DNA of 64,000 nt from Vanessa cardui (taxonomy: Eukaryota > Arthropoda > Insecta > Lepidoptera > Nymphalidae): positions 3,797,814 through 3,861,813 of the forward strand of contig NC_061138.1 in assembly GCF_905220365.1 (NCBI RefSeq), written 5' to 3'. Position numbers and translations under genes: made by a program. This document shows positions 11,785-21,869 of the stretch, piece by piece; the stretch's first letter is position 1, and each line of letters begins with the position of its first letter. The notes under the pieces are model-generated. The model saw only the letters and a program-made list of their open reading frames with translations. It searched no databases and was not told the DNA's origin.

Positions 11785-12112
11785 GTACGACACAACTTAG
11801 ATGTAGCATCGGCAAATTGTAAAACCGATCGCATCCGAATTAAGTACGCTATCCTCAATTATCAATATTTATTTCTTATGTGAATATGATATTTACACAA
11901 ACGTAATAACTTGTAATATCATATGACCTAATATTCGTCAATTTGACACACGGATATACATGCACTTGCTTTTTCGAATTGAACTGACGCGAGAATCTAT
12001 AGCGACGAGTAGCGTCGAATGGCGGGATAGAGAGCTATTTCTATTGGTCGTGTAAATCGCCAGTAATCGGTTTTATTGAATTTGCCGATGCTACATCTAA
12101 GGTGTGTCCTAC
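11785..12112. repeat. MITE F, copy 1
   Basis: The left terminus gtacgacacaacttagatgt, then agcatcggcaaatt, is inverted at the right terminus (aatttgccgatgctacatct, then aaggtgtgtcctac). TATA flanks both ends (11781-11784 and 12113-12116), consistent with a TA target of Tc1/mariner type. The interior is non-coding. A second copy is at 55548-55863. Confidence 0.8.
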
Positions 12113-12129
12113 TATACGTCGAAGCTTTG

Positions 12130-12325
12130 CGCTTAGGTTATTTGGAAAGGGATCGATTTATTTTTGATAAGGCCGTACAAAAAGACAAAGAAACGATGGA
12201 CGGTTTTTGTGAAAGAAGATATGGTTAGAAAGAATTTTACTTGTGAGTGACGTCAGAGAAGTATGGAAGACATGCTGCGCCGACCCCTAATGAAATTGAG
12301 ATGAGGGCAGGAGGATGATGATGAA
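12130..12325 (+). mobile_element. RTE-type LINE, 5'-truncated 3' end
   Basis: Codons around 12240-12310 (gtgagtgacgtcagagaagt, then catgctgcgccgacccctaa) and the terminal gggcaggaggatgatgatga resemble RTE 3' ends that finish in GAT repeats. It belongs to a different subfamily from 1006-1208. It is broken by stops and non-functional. Confidence 0.6.
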
Positions 12326-12749
12326 AACCGTACATACATGTTATCTTGTTGCTGATATGTGTAATTGTTTATATCATTCATATAGTTATTACTAGCGACT
12401 AGAAATTTAGTAAGAAAAACTCAAAGGGATTATTCTTGCTAATATCAAATATGACGTCGTGACTCAATTCATGTGTGGTTTGCGTGAAATTCAAACATAT
12501 GGTAATATTTAGGAAGTCAAAATATGAACCGGATACAGAAATTATGTAAGCGCTCGTTCAATTGCTCTTCGTCTAAATTAATTTAACCATCTGGTCGTTC
12601 ATTTCTCAGACTAAAATAAATGAAGAAAGAAGTGAATATGTAGGCTATTATAAGGTGTACTTATTACTGACAAGTTCGTATAATAGTGTTCTAGTAGAAT
12701 TAATTTACTTAAGACATTATATTTTGTAACGACACGAGAGCCTTTTTCA

Positions 12750-12950
12750 TACTGTAGGTGCCAAACGAATGGGAGGCTCATCTGATGCAAAGTGACTATC
12801 ACCGTAAATCAAGATCTGCGGGGGATACTGGGGGCTTGCAGATGCCTTTAAAAATATTTCAGCATTTCGGCATTTTCTTGAAGATCACACCAATTCGGAA
12901 AACCACCGGCAAGAGCTCGTCCCTGAGAGCAGTTGAGCAAGGAAAATAAA
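12750..12950 (+). mobile_element. Family C dispersed repeat
   Basis: Contains gaggctcatctgatgcaaag, tgactatcaccgtaaatc, gggggcttgcagatgccttt, atttcggcattttcttgaag and accaccggcaagagctcgtc, an ordered set typical of a common lepidopteran repeat. The minus fragment at 4425-4520 shares its middle. Open frames here are short and uninformative. Confidence 0.5.
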
Positions 12951-12954
12951 CCTT

Positions 12955-13530
12955 CAAAATCATGCTTTTATAGAGTTTCAGATATTTGGATGGTCGATTT
13001 CTGGTAGATTGAATAATTTCAATGAGACACTTTAAAACAAGTAAGAACCCCATGCTACTATTATACTACGAATACAGGACGCAATAAAATACAAGATAAA
13101 AGAGTACATTAGAAATTCAGAAGTGCTTACTAACTATAATCTTCTTTTTATATCGTCTTTTTTAAAATTGAATAGCTTAAGACAATTCATTATATCATAC
13201 ATACATATGTAATGAAAATTATTAACTGCAACTTAGTAATACAATTTAATACAAGAAATGGTTTAAACGTCAAATATTAACGCAAAATTACACCACCGTG
13301 TACCCAAACTTCTCGAAGATCACACCCAAGATAGAATTTCATATAACCCGTCAATGCGAGGAATTCAAATGATTAAGGCTAGCGGTCCACGGTAGGTATA
13401 CAGAACGATATAACCTACTTGTATTGTTATCAGTAATCACTCAACTAATACTTATTTTTTTTTATTTACTCTTAATATACCCTATATTGTAGTGGAGTAA
13501 GCAAATTATGCCGCTTGTATATTAGTAAGT
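12955..13530. other. Gap before the RTE LINE
   Basis: AT-rich. A short string tcgaagatcacacccaagat at about 13314 resembles the middle of family C. Nothing else is seen. Confidence 0.35.
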
Positions 13531-13541
13531 AAATATTAGTA

Positions 13542-16500
13542 GGGGTCATCCTCCTCGTGGGAAGCCAGTCGTCAAGCTGGTCTAATTTGACAAACCAATC
13601 AGATGAGAATTACTCTAAGATGAACAAACTGTATCAGCCAAACGTATACTCAGAACTCCTCAAATCACCTCGAGGTGTGGAACCAAGGCTTGATAAGCCA
13701 ACTCGATCCCATTTTGGCGTAGGGAAGTGACGACCCCACCGCCCGCTGGTAGATAACATTATTCTGCCAACGCAGCCAGTCTATGGTCGATCCGCCATTC
13801 TTTACACAAGACCACTTCGGTGTAGGAGGCGAGCACTGTCGGTAGACAAACGCATCCGGTTTCTAGAGCGATGTGGCAGGGCACAGGGGTAGTGCCATAA
13901 AGGGCGCACGCCAGGATCCGTATAGTGGCGTGTGGCCAATCTCCTGCAACCTCTACTTTCTGTCGGTCGTATCGGCCATCCGGTCCACCGGCAATGGGAG
14001 GCTGAGGTCGAGAGAGTGGATCCGCACCTGCGCAACTGCCTATCCACTTAAATATATTCACGCGTAGATGACTCTTGCATGTTTCCTGGTGTTCGAGCGC
14101 AAGTCCTGCGGCGATGGAGAGCCGATGGTGGGGGGAGGATCGGTGTGTCCAAACCTTAGTTGGCATCTGCACGTAGGCGGTGGTCTGGTGATGGTCGTCC
14201 TGGGTCCCGATCGAGGCAGGGGACCGGTTCGGCAGCTCAGACAATGACAAAGCAGCCCTATTCAGGGAGCGCTCTGCTTTCCCCAATCCGGGGACGGGCC
14301 TAGAAAAGGTGGCCTAAAAATAGCCTGCCTCACTTTCAAATCAAATGGCAAACCGCGGTCATTTGTTCACCATCTAAATGCGGTCGAAACTTGAAACATA
14401 GGTCAAAAATAGAAGATCTTGTTATAGGAACATGGAACGTTCGTACTCTTTTAGACAATGACATAAACTTATGTCCAGAAAGAAAGACGGCTCTAATCGC
14501 AAAAGAACTGGCCAGATACAACATAGATGTAGCCGCAATAAGTGAAACGCATCTTAGTGACTCGGGAGAGCTATGCGAGCTGGGAGGCTACACCTACTAC
14601 TGGAGCGGGAAGCGAAGCACTGAGAGAGCAGCTAGTGGAGTCGGCTTTGCTGTAAAAAATCAGCTAGCCAAAGCACTCAAAGAACTACCGAAAGGCATAA
14701 ATGACAGAATAATGACACTCAGACTTCAGTTGTCGTCAAAGAAGTACCTACATCTCGTAAGTGTATATGCCCCCACTTTGCCCTCTCCAGAAGAAGAAAA
14801 AATAAAATTTTACAGTGAGCTGAAAGAAGTCCTGATTAAGATACCATCCACAGACAAGGTGATTTTGCTGGGAGACTTTAATGCACGAGTTGGTAACGAT
14901 TATAGTGCTTGGAGTGGAGTTCTGGGCCGTCACGGCGTTGGTAAGTGCAACGCCAATGGCCTCGATCTCCTCACTCTCTGTGCCGAATTTAATCTTACGA
15001 TTACTAACACCTGTTACCGGTTGCCAGAAAAACTCAAGACCACGTGGATGCATCCAAGATCTAAGCACTGGCATCTCCTAGACTATGTAATCGTACGCAA
15101 GAGAGACCTTAGTGATGTACTTATAACTCGAGTAATGAGGGGTGCTCAGGGCTGGACCGACCATCGGCTAGTACGATCAAAGCTACGGTTAAAACTAAAA
15201 ACACCACGTCGAGCATCTCACAAGATCCCGGCAAAAATACACTGTCAAAAGCTTGTTCGCAACTCGTATCTAAGTCAAGAGTTAGATGATGCATTCTGCG
15301 CTGGTATGCCTGAGACAGAAGAGGATATATCTATTAATGAGAAGTGGCGCTTATACGCTGAGAACCTTTATAGCTGCGCCTCACGAGTTATTGGGAAGCC
15401 AGAAAAGAAACATCAAGATTGGTTTGATGATTCCGAAGAGGAAATCAAGAAGCTCGTTGAGGACCACAGACGTACTCTTCTTTCGTCAGATGTCTCTGAG
15501 CGGAGAATTGCTAATCATAGCCTAAAAGTAAAAGTGCGTGCTCTCAAAGATAAATGGTGGTTCGACAAAGCCAACGAAATCCAGCGCTATGCTGATACTA
15601 ATCAGTTCGGTAGACTTTTTGAAAGTCTCAAAGCTATTTTTGGACCAAGAACTAAGAAAGTAGCTCCAATTTTCAACAAGGATAAGACTCAACGGCTTAC
15701 TGAACAGAAAGATGTTCTTGCCCGATGGGCCGAACATTTTAATGACGTTCTTAACCCTATTGAACAGACAGCCGACTTGTTGTTTATAGATTCACTCGAA
15801 AGTTTACCGGTACTTGAAGACCTGGCAGAATCGCCATCTTTTGATGACTTTATGAAGGCATTGAAGAGACTAAAAAATCACAAGGCACCGGGGATGGATG
15901 GATTACCGTCTGAATTATACAAATACGGCGGCCCTCACGTTAAAAACAGGCTATTTCAGCTTATCCTAAAAATATGGGAGAGTGAAGTAGTTCCGCAAGA
16001 CTGGAGAGATGCCTCCATCTGTAAATTGTACAAAGGCAAAGGTGTTATCGCTGATTGTAGTTCGTACAGAGGTATTTCTCTCCTCTCAGTTGCTGGGAAA
16101 GTCTTAGCCCATATTATAAACATCCGTCTATCCCAGCACGCAGAAACCATACTTCCCGAGTCCCAGTGTGGTTTCCGCCCAGGCAGAGGAACGGTGGATG
16201 CTATCTTTATTGTGCGGCAAATCCAAGAAAAGAGCCTGGAACAACACCGTCCTCTGTATATGTGCTTTGTAGATCTAGAGAAAGCCTTTGACAGAGTCCC
16301 GCGTGAAGCACTGTGGATAATGCTAAGGAAAACTGGATGTCCTGAGAAGTTGTTAAACTTAATACGTCAGTTTCATGACAATATGACGGTTAAAGTTCGA
16401 CATGAAAATGACTTTTCAGACCAAATACCAGTAACCAGTGGCGTAAAACAGGGCTGTGTCATGGCCCCCGTTTTGTTCTCTTTATACTTTGCTTTCGCTA

Positions 16501-17638
16501 TGCGAGATGCAACTAGAACGTGCAATAGTCAAATTGAACTTAGCTCCAGAACAGATAAGAGCATATTCGACTTGTCCCGTTTCAGAGTTAAGACTAAAGT
16601 TTCCAGGCTCTCAGTTCTAGACGTCTTATATGCCGACGATGTTTGCCTTATGGCCGACTCAATAGAGTCTCTTCAAACCTATGTAGACTCCCTACACCTG
16701 TCATGCCGCAGATTTGGCTTGGTTATAAGCACCAGTAAAACTCAGGTTTTAAAGCAACCTGCTCGAGGTTGTCTTGCTGACCAATCGGCTATTAACTTGG
16801 ATGGCTCTGCATTGGAAGAAGTTCCATACTTCAAATACTTAGGCAGCAGATTAAAGCACGACAACACACTAGAAGCAGAAATACCAGCCCGAATAGCAGG
16901 TGCTGCCGCGGCCTTTGGCAAACTTAATGCCCGTGTTTGGAATTCACACGACCTCAAATTGCAAACTAAAATGATAGTATACAAAGCGATTGTCCTGCCT
17001 ATATTACTGTATGCTGCAGAAACTTGGTGCTGCTATAAAGCAGACATTAAGAAACTGGATACATTCCATCTCAAGTGTCTCAGATCTATTCTGCGCATTA
17101 AATGGCAGGACCGAATTCCAAACACCGAAGTATTACGTCGCTCAGGTATGTCTGGAATTGAAGCCCTGATAATGAAACATCAACGAAGATGGAGCGGTCA
17201 CGTCTTACGCATGCCCGATAGCAGACTCCCAAAGGCGGTCTTCTATTCAGAGCTCTCCAAAGGGAAGCGGAAGCAAGGCGGGCAATACCTTCGCTATAAA
17301 GACGTACTCAAACGCAACCTTGTGGCATGTCATATACCAACTGAGAGTTGGGAGAGTTTGGCGCGTCAAAGACCAGAATGGCGCCAAACCGTCCACAAAA
17401 GTGTCGACCGCTTTGAAACTGAGCGTCTTGAAGACCTTGATGCGAAACGCCAAGTGCGGAGGACTAGGCCAAAGCTCTCCTACTCTTATACATACAACTC
17501 AGCTGGCCAATTATTCTGTGCTTCTTGCAAGAGAGTGTTTAAAACTAAATTCGGTTTCGCCAGCCATATTAGAGCCCACCAGCGTAATTTATAGGAGTCG
17601 CCGTCACCGGATGCGGTGTGGACGACATGATGATGATG
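13542..17638 (+). mobile_element. RTE-type LINE, apparently full length
   Basis: A GC-richer block of 4.1 kb bounded by the same 9-mer, atattagta, at 13533-13541 and 17639-17647, read as the target-site duplication. It has a GC-rich 5' untranslated region of about 850 bp starting ggggtcatcctcctcgtggg, one long frame with endonuclease and reverse transcriptase, a very short 3' region and a GATGATGATGAT tail. A tiny 3' UTR and a microsatellite tail are characteristic of the RTE superfamily. A C-terminal CCHH finger suggests an RTE-X or Proto2-like branch, but that assignment is inference. The lack of stops and the exact duplication point to recent insertion. Confidence 0.88.
14391..17594 (+). 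CDS. LINE endonuclease/reverse transcriptase polyprotein
   Basis: This protein nicks target DNA and copies the element RNA by target-primed reverse transcription. Residues are numbered from the TTG at 14391. An apurinic-type endonuclease occupies about 10-270: TWN at 14-16, SETHL, VSVYAP, LGDFNARVG, a DYVIV block and TDHR, so all catalytic positions look present. A linker rich in Lys and Glu follows. The reverse transcriptase spans about 470-850: YRGISLL, FVDLEKAFD near 626, SGVKQGC and catalytic YADD at 747-750. A CxxC...HxxxH finger lies at about 1043-1063, before the stop. There is no in-frame ATG upstream of the endonuclease: the frame opens after a TAG at 14301 and the first Met is after residue 100. 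ATG 14378 lies in another frame and ends after seven codons. The gene is therefore intact except for an unexplained start. Confidence 0.9.
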   Translation: MKHRSKIEDLVIGTWNVRTLLDNDINLCPERKTALIAKELARYNIDVAAISETHLSDSGELCELGGYTYYWSGKRSTERAASGVGFAVKNQLAKALKELPKGINDRIMTLRLQLSSKKYLHLVSVYAPTLPSPEEEKIKFYSELKEVLIKIPSTDKVILLGDFNARVGNDYSAWSGVLGRHGVGKCNANGLDLLTLCAEFNLTITNTCYRLPEKLKTTWMHPRSKHWHLLDYVIVRKRDLSDVLITRVMRGAQGWTDHRLVRSKLRLKLKTPRRASHKIPAKIHCQKLVRNSYLSQELDDAFCAGMPETEEDISINEKWRLYAENLYSCASRVIGKPEKKHQDWFDDSEEEIKKLVEDHRRTLLSSDVSERRIANHSLKVKVRALKDKWWFDKANEIQRYADTNQFGRLFESLKAIFGPRTKKVAPIFNKDKTQRLTEQKDVLARWAEHFNDVLNPIEQTADLLFIDSLESLPVLEDLAESPSFDDFMKALKRLKNHKAPGMDGLPSELYKYGGPHVKNRLFQLILKIWESEVVPQDWRDASICKLYKGKGVIADCSSYRGISLLSVAGKVLAHIINIRLSQHAETILPESQCGFRPGRGTVDAIFIVRQIQEKSLEQHRPLYMCFVDLEKAFDRVPREALWIMLRKTGCPEKLLNLIRQFHDNMTVKVRHENDFSDQIPVTSGVKQGCVMAPVLFSLYFAFAMRDATRTCNSQIELSSRTDKSIFDLSRFRVKTKVSRLSVLDVLYADDVCLMADSIESLQTYVDSLHLSCRRFGLVISTSKTQVLKQPARGCLADQSAINLDGSALEEVPYFKYLGSRLKHDNTLEAEIPARIAGAAAAFGKLNARVWNSHDLKLQTKMIVYKAIVLPILLYAAETWCCYKADIKKLDTFHLKCLRSILRIKWQDRIPNTEVLRRSGMSGIEALIMKHQRRWSGHVLRMPDSRLPKAVFYSELSKGKRKQGGQYLRYKDVLKRNLVACHIPTESWESLARQRPEWRQTVHKSVDRFETERLEDLDAKRQVRRTRPKLSYSYTYNSAGQLFCASCKRVFKTKFGFASHIRAHQRNL

Positions 17639-17940
17639 ATATTAGTAAAACCTTTTTTTGAAAGTTAAAAAATAATTTTAAAAAAAACACTTTTTTAGTG
17701 AATTATCCGCTTTAATTTTGCAAGTTGTCAAAATTCTAAGTGCTAATTAAAATTAAAAGTTAAAGTTAAAGCATCAATAGAGCACTGGTTTAAGCAAACT
17801 AACAGTGTAAAAATTCGCAGTAAATCGATCGTGACCTCTTGGGCTATTCTCTTTGCCACTGCTAGCTCAAGCTTCAGTCTTAATTGGTCATGTAATAGTA
17901 ATTCCATCAATGCGATTTATTCATTGTTACTATTCGTTGT

Positions 17941-18242
17941 TGAGCCGAGATGACCCAGTGGTTAGAACGCGTGCATCTTAACCGATGATTGAGGGCTCAA
18001 ACCCAGGCACGCACCACTGAATATTCATGTGCTAAATTTGTGTTTGTAATTCATCTCATACTCGGCGGTGAAGGATAACATCGTGCAGAAACGCATGTGT
18101 CTAATTTCAAAGAAATTCTGGATCAGGTGTATTCCACCAACCCGCATTGGAACAGTGTGGTGGAATATGTACCAAAACTTCTCCTCAAGAGGAGAGGCCT
18201 TAGCCCAGTAGTGGGAAATTTACAGGCTGTTGTTGTTGTTTG
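17941..18242 (+). mobile_element. SINE A, full length with 13 bp target duplication
   Basis: The tRNA-like head (gagccgagatgacccagtgg, then ttagaacgcg; B-box-like ggctcaaaccca) is followed by a body of about 210 bp and a (TTG)n tail. The duplication tactattcgttgt is exact at 17928-17940 and 18243-18255. Any reading frame across it is spurious. The clean duplication makes this one of the younger copies in the window. Confidence 0.93.
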
Positions 18243-18577
18243 TACTATTCGTTGTCAATATATAGCAAAACTATTTGACGTAAAATCTCAGTGGATTGTG
18301 AACCTAATTTCCGCATTATTCACTTCAAGAGTCAAACTCCCGAAACCGCCCATCACGAGACCCGACAGAATTCATATAGAATTTATTTATTATATTCTCT
18401 GTTAAAACTTTACTATTGTCCAAAACGCTTAGAGAAATTGGAGTTTAAAATTGATTATGTAATTTTAGTATTGAGTTGTGATGTTTAGATATTCTCAAGG
18501 GATGCTTAATATTTCTTATAATTCTAATGTCTATGAGTGGGATATTAAAGTGATATAACTATAGTTTAAGTTTTTTA

Positions 18578-18705
18578 AATGTTGGAAAAGAGTTACTGAT
18601 GCGTTTCTTGATGGTTCTTCTCGAAATTCCTCCGAACCAGTAGCTTTACTTATTAGTTTTGTAAAATGTTGATTCAAAAGTGCTTCTAAAGGTTACTTGT
18701 CAGTG
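18578..18705 (+). mobile_element. Family D short retroelement tail, diverged
   Basis: Blocks aagagttactgatgcgtttc, ggttcttctcgaaattc, ccgaaccagtagctttactt and gattcaaaagtgcttctaaa match family D in order. The TTTGAT tail is lost. Confidence 0.6.
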
Positions 18706-19120
18706 TTCTTTTTTTTAAAATAGTCACCTATATTAATTTTATATTATATATTTATTTTAATTTACAATATGTGTACATATCTAGCTATATATAGTAAGAC
18801 AAAAATACATTACTGATTAAAACTGGCCTAGTTTCCAATTATAAGTTTAGTAGTAAGTATATTCAGAAGAATTACCTTAAACAAGATTTGAAGTTTGCAT
18901 CTTACAAGTTTCCGATACATGCAGGTTATTTAATGTGACCTGTTTTGAAGAAGATTTTAACCAATTATTAACGATCGAGTTTTATTTATTCTGGCACATA
19001 ACTTGTTCTGAAAAAATAAACACTATTATCATTTAAAGATCGAATTTTACATACAATAGTTATCGTAAAGACGCAACAAAATTTGGGCATGAAACAATAG
19101 CGTCCTGGCTATTAATATAT

Positions 19121-19416
19121 TGAGCTGAGATTGCCCAGTGGTTAGAACGCGTGGATCTTAAACGATGATTTCGGGTTCAAACCAAGGCAAGCACCAAAAT
19201 ATATATGTGCTTAATTTGTGTTTATAATTCATCTCGTGCTCGGCGGTGAAGGAAAACATCGTGAGGAAACCTGCATGTGTATAATTTCATCGAAATCCAG
19301 CCACATGTGCATTCCACCAACCCGCATTTGAACAGCGTGGTGGAATATGTTCCAAACCCTCTCCTCAAAGGGGAGAGGAGGCCTTAGCCCAGCAGTGGGA
19401 ATTTACCAGGCTGTTT
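19121..19416 (+). mobile_element. SINE A copy
   Basis: Head gagctgagattgcccagtgg, then ttagaacgcg, B-box-like gggttcaaacca, a full-length body and an end at aatttaccaggctg before a T-rich tail. The tail is TTTC-like rather than TTG. No convincing target duplication was found. Confidence 0.9.
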
Positions 19417-19687
19417 CTTTACTCTTTTTTCTTTTTTTTATTAATAAATTAATTATTAGTGACCTTGAACTTTTAAAAAAAGAACTTCTATCGCTGTTTT
19501 TATTCATGAAGGCAGACAAGACAATGGGCCTTCGATAATCACTGTAATATAAACCACTTCTTACTGTCAATGTGACGCCACGCGTATGATCTAAGTGTTA
19601 TTCCCTCGTGCTTGTGATTACAGTGTAATTAAACTGCTGTATTGGTACTTGTAAGCTGATATTTTTAATGTTGGTGTTTCGTTTGAT

Positions 19688-19714
19688 AATGAATGAATGA
19701 ATGAATGAATGATA
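19688..19714. repeat. (ATGA)n microsatellite
   Basis: About five tandem tetranucleotides (gaatgaatgaatgaatgaat). Confidence 0.9.
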
Positions 19715-19859
19715 ATGAAATACTGTTAGCTGTTTTTATTTCTACTTTCTACTATCAATTAATTTAACTTATATTTCTAGACTAAACATTAATAAAAAAA
19801 TCCATTATTGTCAGTGATAAAATTTGGTGATTCGATTTAGTTGCCACGCTGTTAAGCGG

Positions 19860-20090
19860 ACTGGCGAGACGACCTGGTGGTACGGGGTCACCACTAGTGT
19901 ATTTGTACTACAAAAAAACAGTAATCATTACTCATATCACCAGTTTTAGAAACTTCACTGGCTCACTGATCCTATAAACCAAAATACAATAACACGGTAT
20001 TGGCACTTGGTGGTAGAAAATATAATGGTATGTGGATGGTACCATGACTAACCAGAAGCATTTTCACAGTATCACCAAGTAAAACATTGC
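19860..20090 (-). mobile_element. SINE B, very degenerate
   Basis: Recognisable only in outline: ggactggcgagacgacctgg, ggtacggggtcacc, cactggctcactgatcc, aacacggtattggcacttgg and cacagtatcaccaagtaaa, in SINE B minus-strand order. It is the oldest-looking copy. Confidence 0.5.
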
Positions 20091-20096
20091 ATACAG

Positions 20097-20728
20097 TTAA
20101 AACTATCAACTAACTTTACTAGCTGTTCTAAGTATTAAAATTAAAATACACGATGATCAACTTCCTAGCTTCAGCTGTGACGCCATCCGAGGCTGACGGT
20201 GAAATTGAGTGAGATTAAATCTGTTTAACTTTTACATTTATGCCTCACGTAGCTGGAGGCAATGCTGGAAGGGAAACATACCTACACGTACGGACTTAAA
20301 TTGCTGATTGGGTTACAAGCCTTATCTCATTTCTATTTGTTTAAATTTTATCGTTTTGTACGTACATAAATATAAAGTACAATAGGTTTTTTAGTACCTA
20401 TGCGTCACAGAAGCTTTGCTTATAACAAAATTATTTATGTGAATATATTGTAATAATCAATTATTAATCTATTTTCAGACCATAAAATACAACTGCGTTT
20501 AAGGATTCGAATTCTGCGGAAGAAAGAAAGAAATGTTTATTTAGGACAAGGTAAATTATAAAAAGTGTAAAAAAAATCAATAAAAAGTGATTGCAAATAA
20601 AGAATATAATATACAAAAAAAACACGACCAAAAAGGAACAAATATTTAAAAAATGAAGTTTGGTAAGCAATTATAGTAATCGTGTTTTTAATACACTTAC
20701 CATTTAGCTACCAAATTTGGTTACATAA
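20097..20728. other. Gap, nothing recognised
   Basis: AT-rich DNA. The 68-codon minus frame near 20464-20670 is Phe/Ile-rich and low complexity, with no sign of a gene. Confidence 0.35.
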
Positions 20729-20730
20729 AT

Positions 20731-20965
20731 CTCTTTTTTTTTTAGACAATGACGCTATTCCTGACTATTCCTTAAATCGTCAATGCGCCAATAACCTTGG
20801 GAACTAAGATATTATGTCCCTTGTGCCTGTAGTTACATTGGCTCACTCACCATTCAAACCGAAACATAACAATACTGAGTATTGTTGTTTGGCGGTAGAA
20901 TAACTGATGAGTGGAAGGTACCTACCCAAATGGGCTTGCACAAAGCCCTGCCACCAAGTAAACTA
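20731..20965 (-). mobile_element. SINE B with internal deletion near its tail
   Basis: A poly(T) run (poly(A) on the minus strand) joins directly to agacaatgacgct, so about 50 bp is missing compared with 41722-42014. The rest is intact through gggcttgcacaaagccctgc and caccaagtaaa. Confidence 0.85.
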
Positions 20966-21592
20966 ACCTAACCTAACGCTAATTTTCAATTGTACCGAAT
21001 GTAGTTAAAACGGGCTTTGAAAATCTATTCTTATATTTATTATTGAGTATATCAACAAAAATATTACGAATAAAGTCGAATACGAAAAAGCAACAGAAAG
21101 TACACCTATATTGATTCGATTTGATTCGAACTAACTGATCTGATTATAGAACCAGGAAATCGATATGTCCTAAATTACAGCATTAGTTTTAGTTGTTTAT
21201 ACAATAACGTATATCATTTATAGTCTTGTATTATACTTGACATTTTTAAAACACTCCGGATTAAACTTTAAATTTCATGTAGGTTTAATGTTTGCGAAAT
21301 CGCTACCAATACGTAGGCGAGTTTTGCAACTCAGCTCAACCGAGACGAAGAGTGCAGGAACCAGGAACAGATGTGGGTAGGAAGCCGCCGGTCGACTATC
21401 ACACCGACTTGGTTTCAAACTTTATTTAAGCATTTTATCGTGTACTGCTACCTTTTTTACCTTTATAAAGTAGCTATAAACATTGTTATTGAGGTATGTT
21501 TAATTGTTCATGAGCTTCATTGTTATAATACTATTTATGTTTCTTATGTGGAGAAGAAGTGTTTCTGTGCATTTTATATTTTCATATTATGT

Positions 21593-21690
21593 CAGGGTTA
21601 AACCCAGGCAAGATCCACTAAATTTTCACTTGCTTAATTTCTGTTTATAATTCATCTCATACTCAACGACGAAAGGAAATTCCTAGAAGT
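21593..21690 (+). mobile_element. SINE A fragment
   Basis: From the B box (cagggttaaacccaggcaag) through tgcttaatttctgtttataa to ttcatctcatactcaacg. It lacks the box A head and the 3' half. A family D copy starts about 25 bp later. Confidence 0.7.
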
Positions 21691-21712
21691 AACTTGACTT
21701 TGTATTTTTTTA

Positions 21713-21868
21713 TTGTTGAATAAGAGTAACTACTGTATTTCTTGCCGGTTATTCTCGGTAGAATCTACTTTCCGGACCAGTGGTAAATTCACTTAATTGT
21801 AAAATGTCGATTCATAAGTGCTTGTAAAAGCCTACTTGAATAATGTTTATTTTGATTTTTGATTTTGA
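21713..21868 (+). mobile_element. Family D short retroelement tail, well preserved
   Basis: Complete block order: gttgaataagagtaactact, ttcttgccggttattctcgg, tagaatctactttccggacc, cacttaattgtaaaatgtcg, gcttgtaaaagcctacttga, then tttattttgatttttgattt. It is the best reference for this family in the window. Confidence 0.8.
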
Positions 21869-21869
21869 T

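Noticed and set aside
13759..14286. 175-codon minus-strand frame in the 5' region of the RTE LINE
   Set aside because: It lies antisense to the GC-rich leader of a transposon, where long open frames arise easily. It shows no domain and ends at the element's own leader.
17941..18020. tRNA-like heads of SINE A as real tRNA genes
   Set aside because: Boxes A and B are present, but there is no complete cloverleaf, and the same head is attached to a SINE body in every copy.
18097..18488. Frames of 102 and 65 codons
   Set aside because: They translate SINE A and its flank, not a gene.
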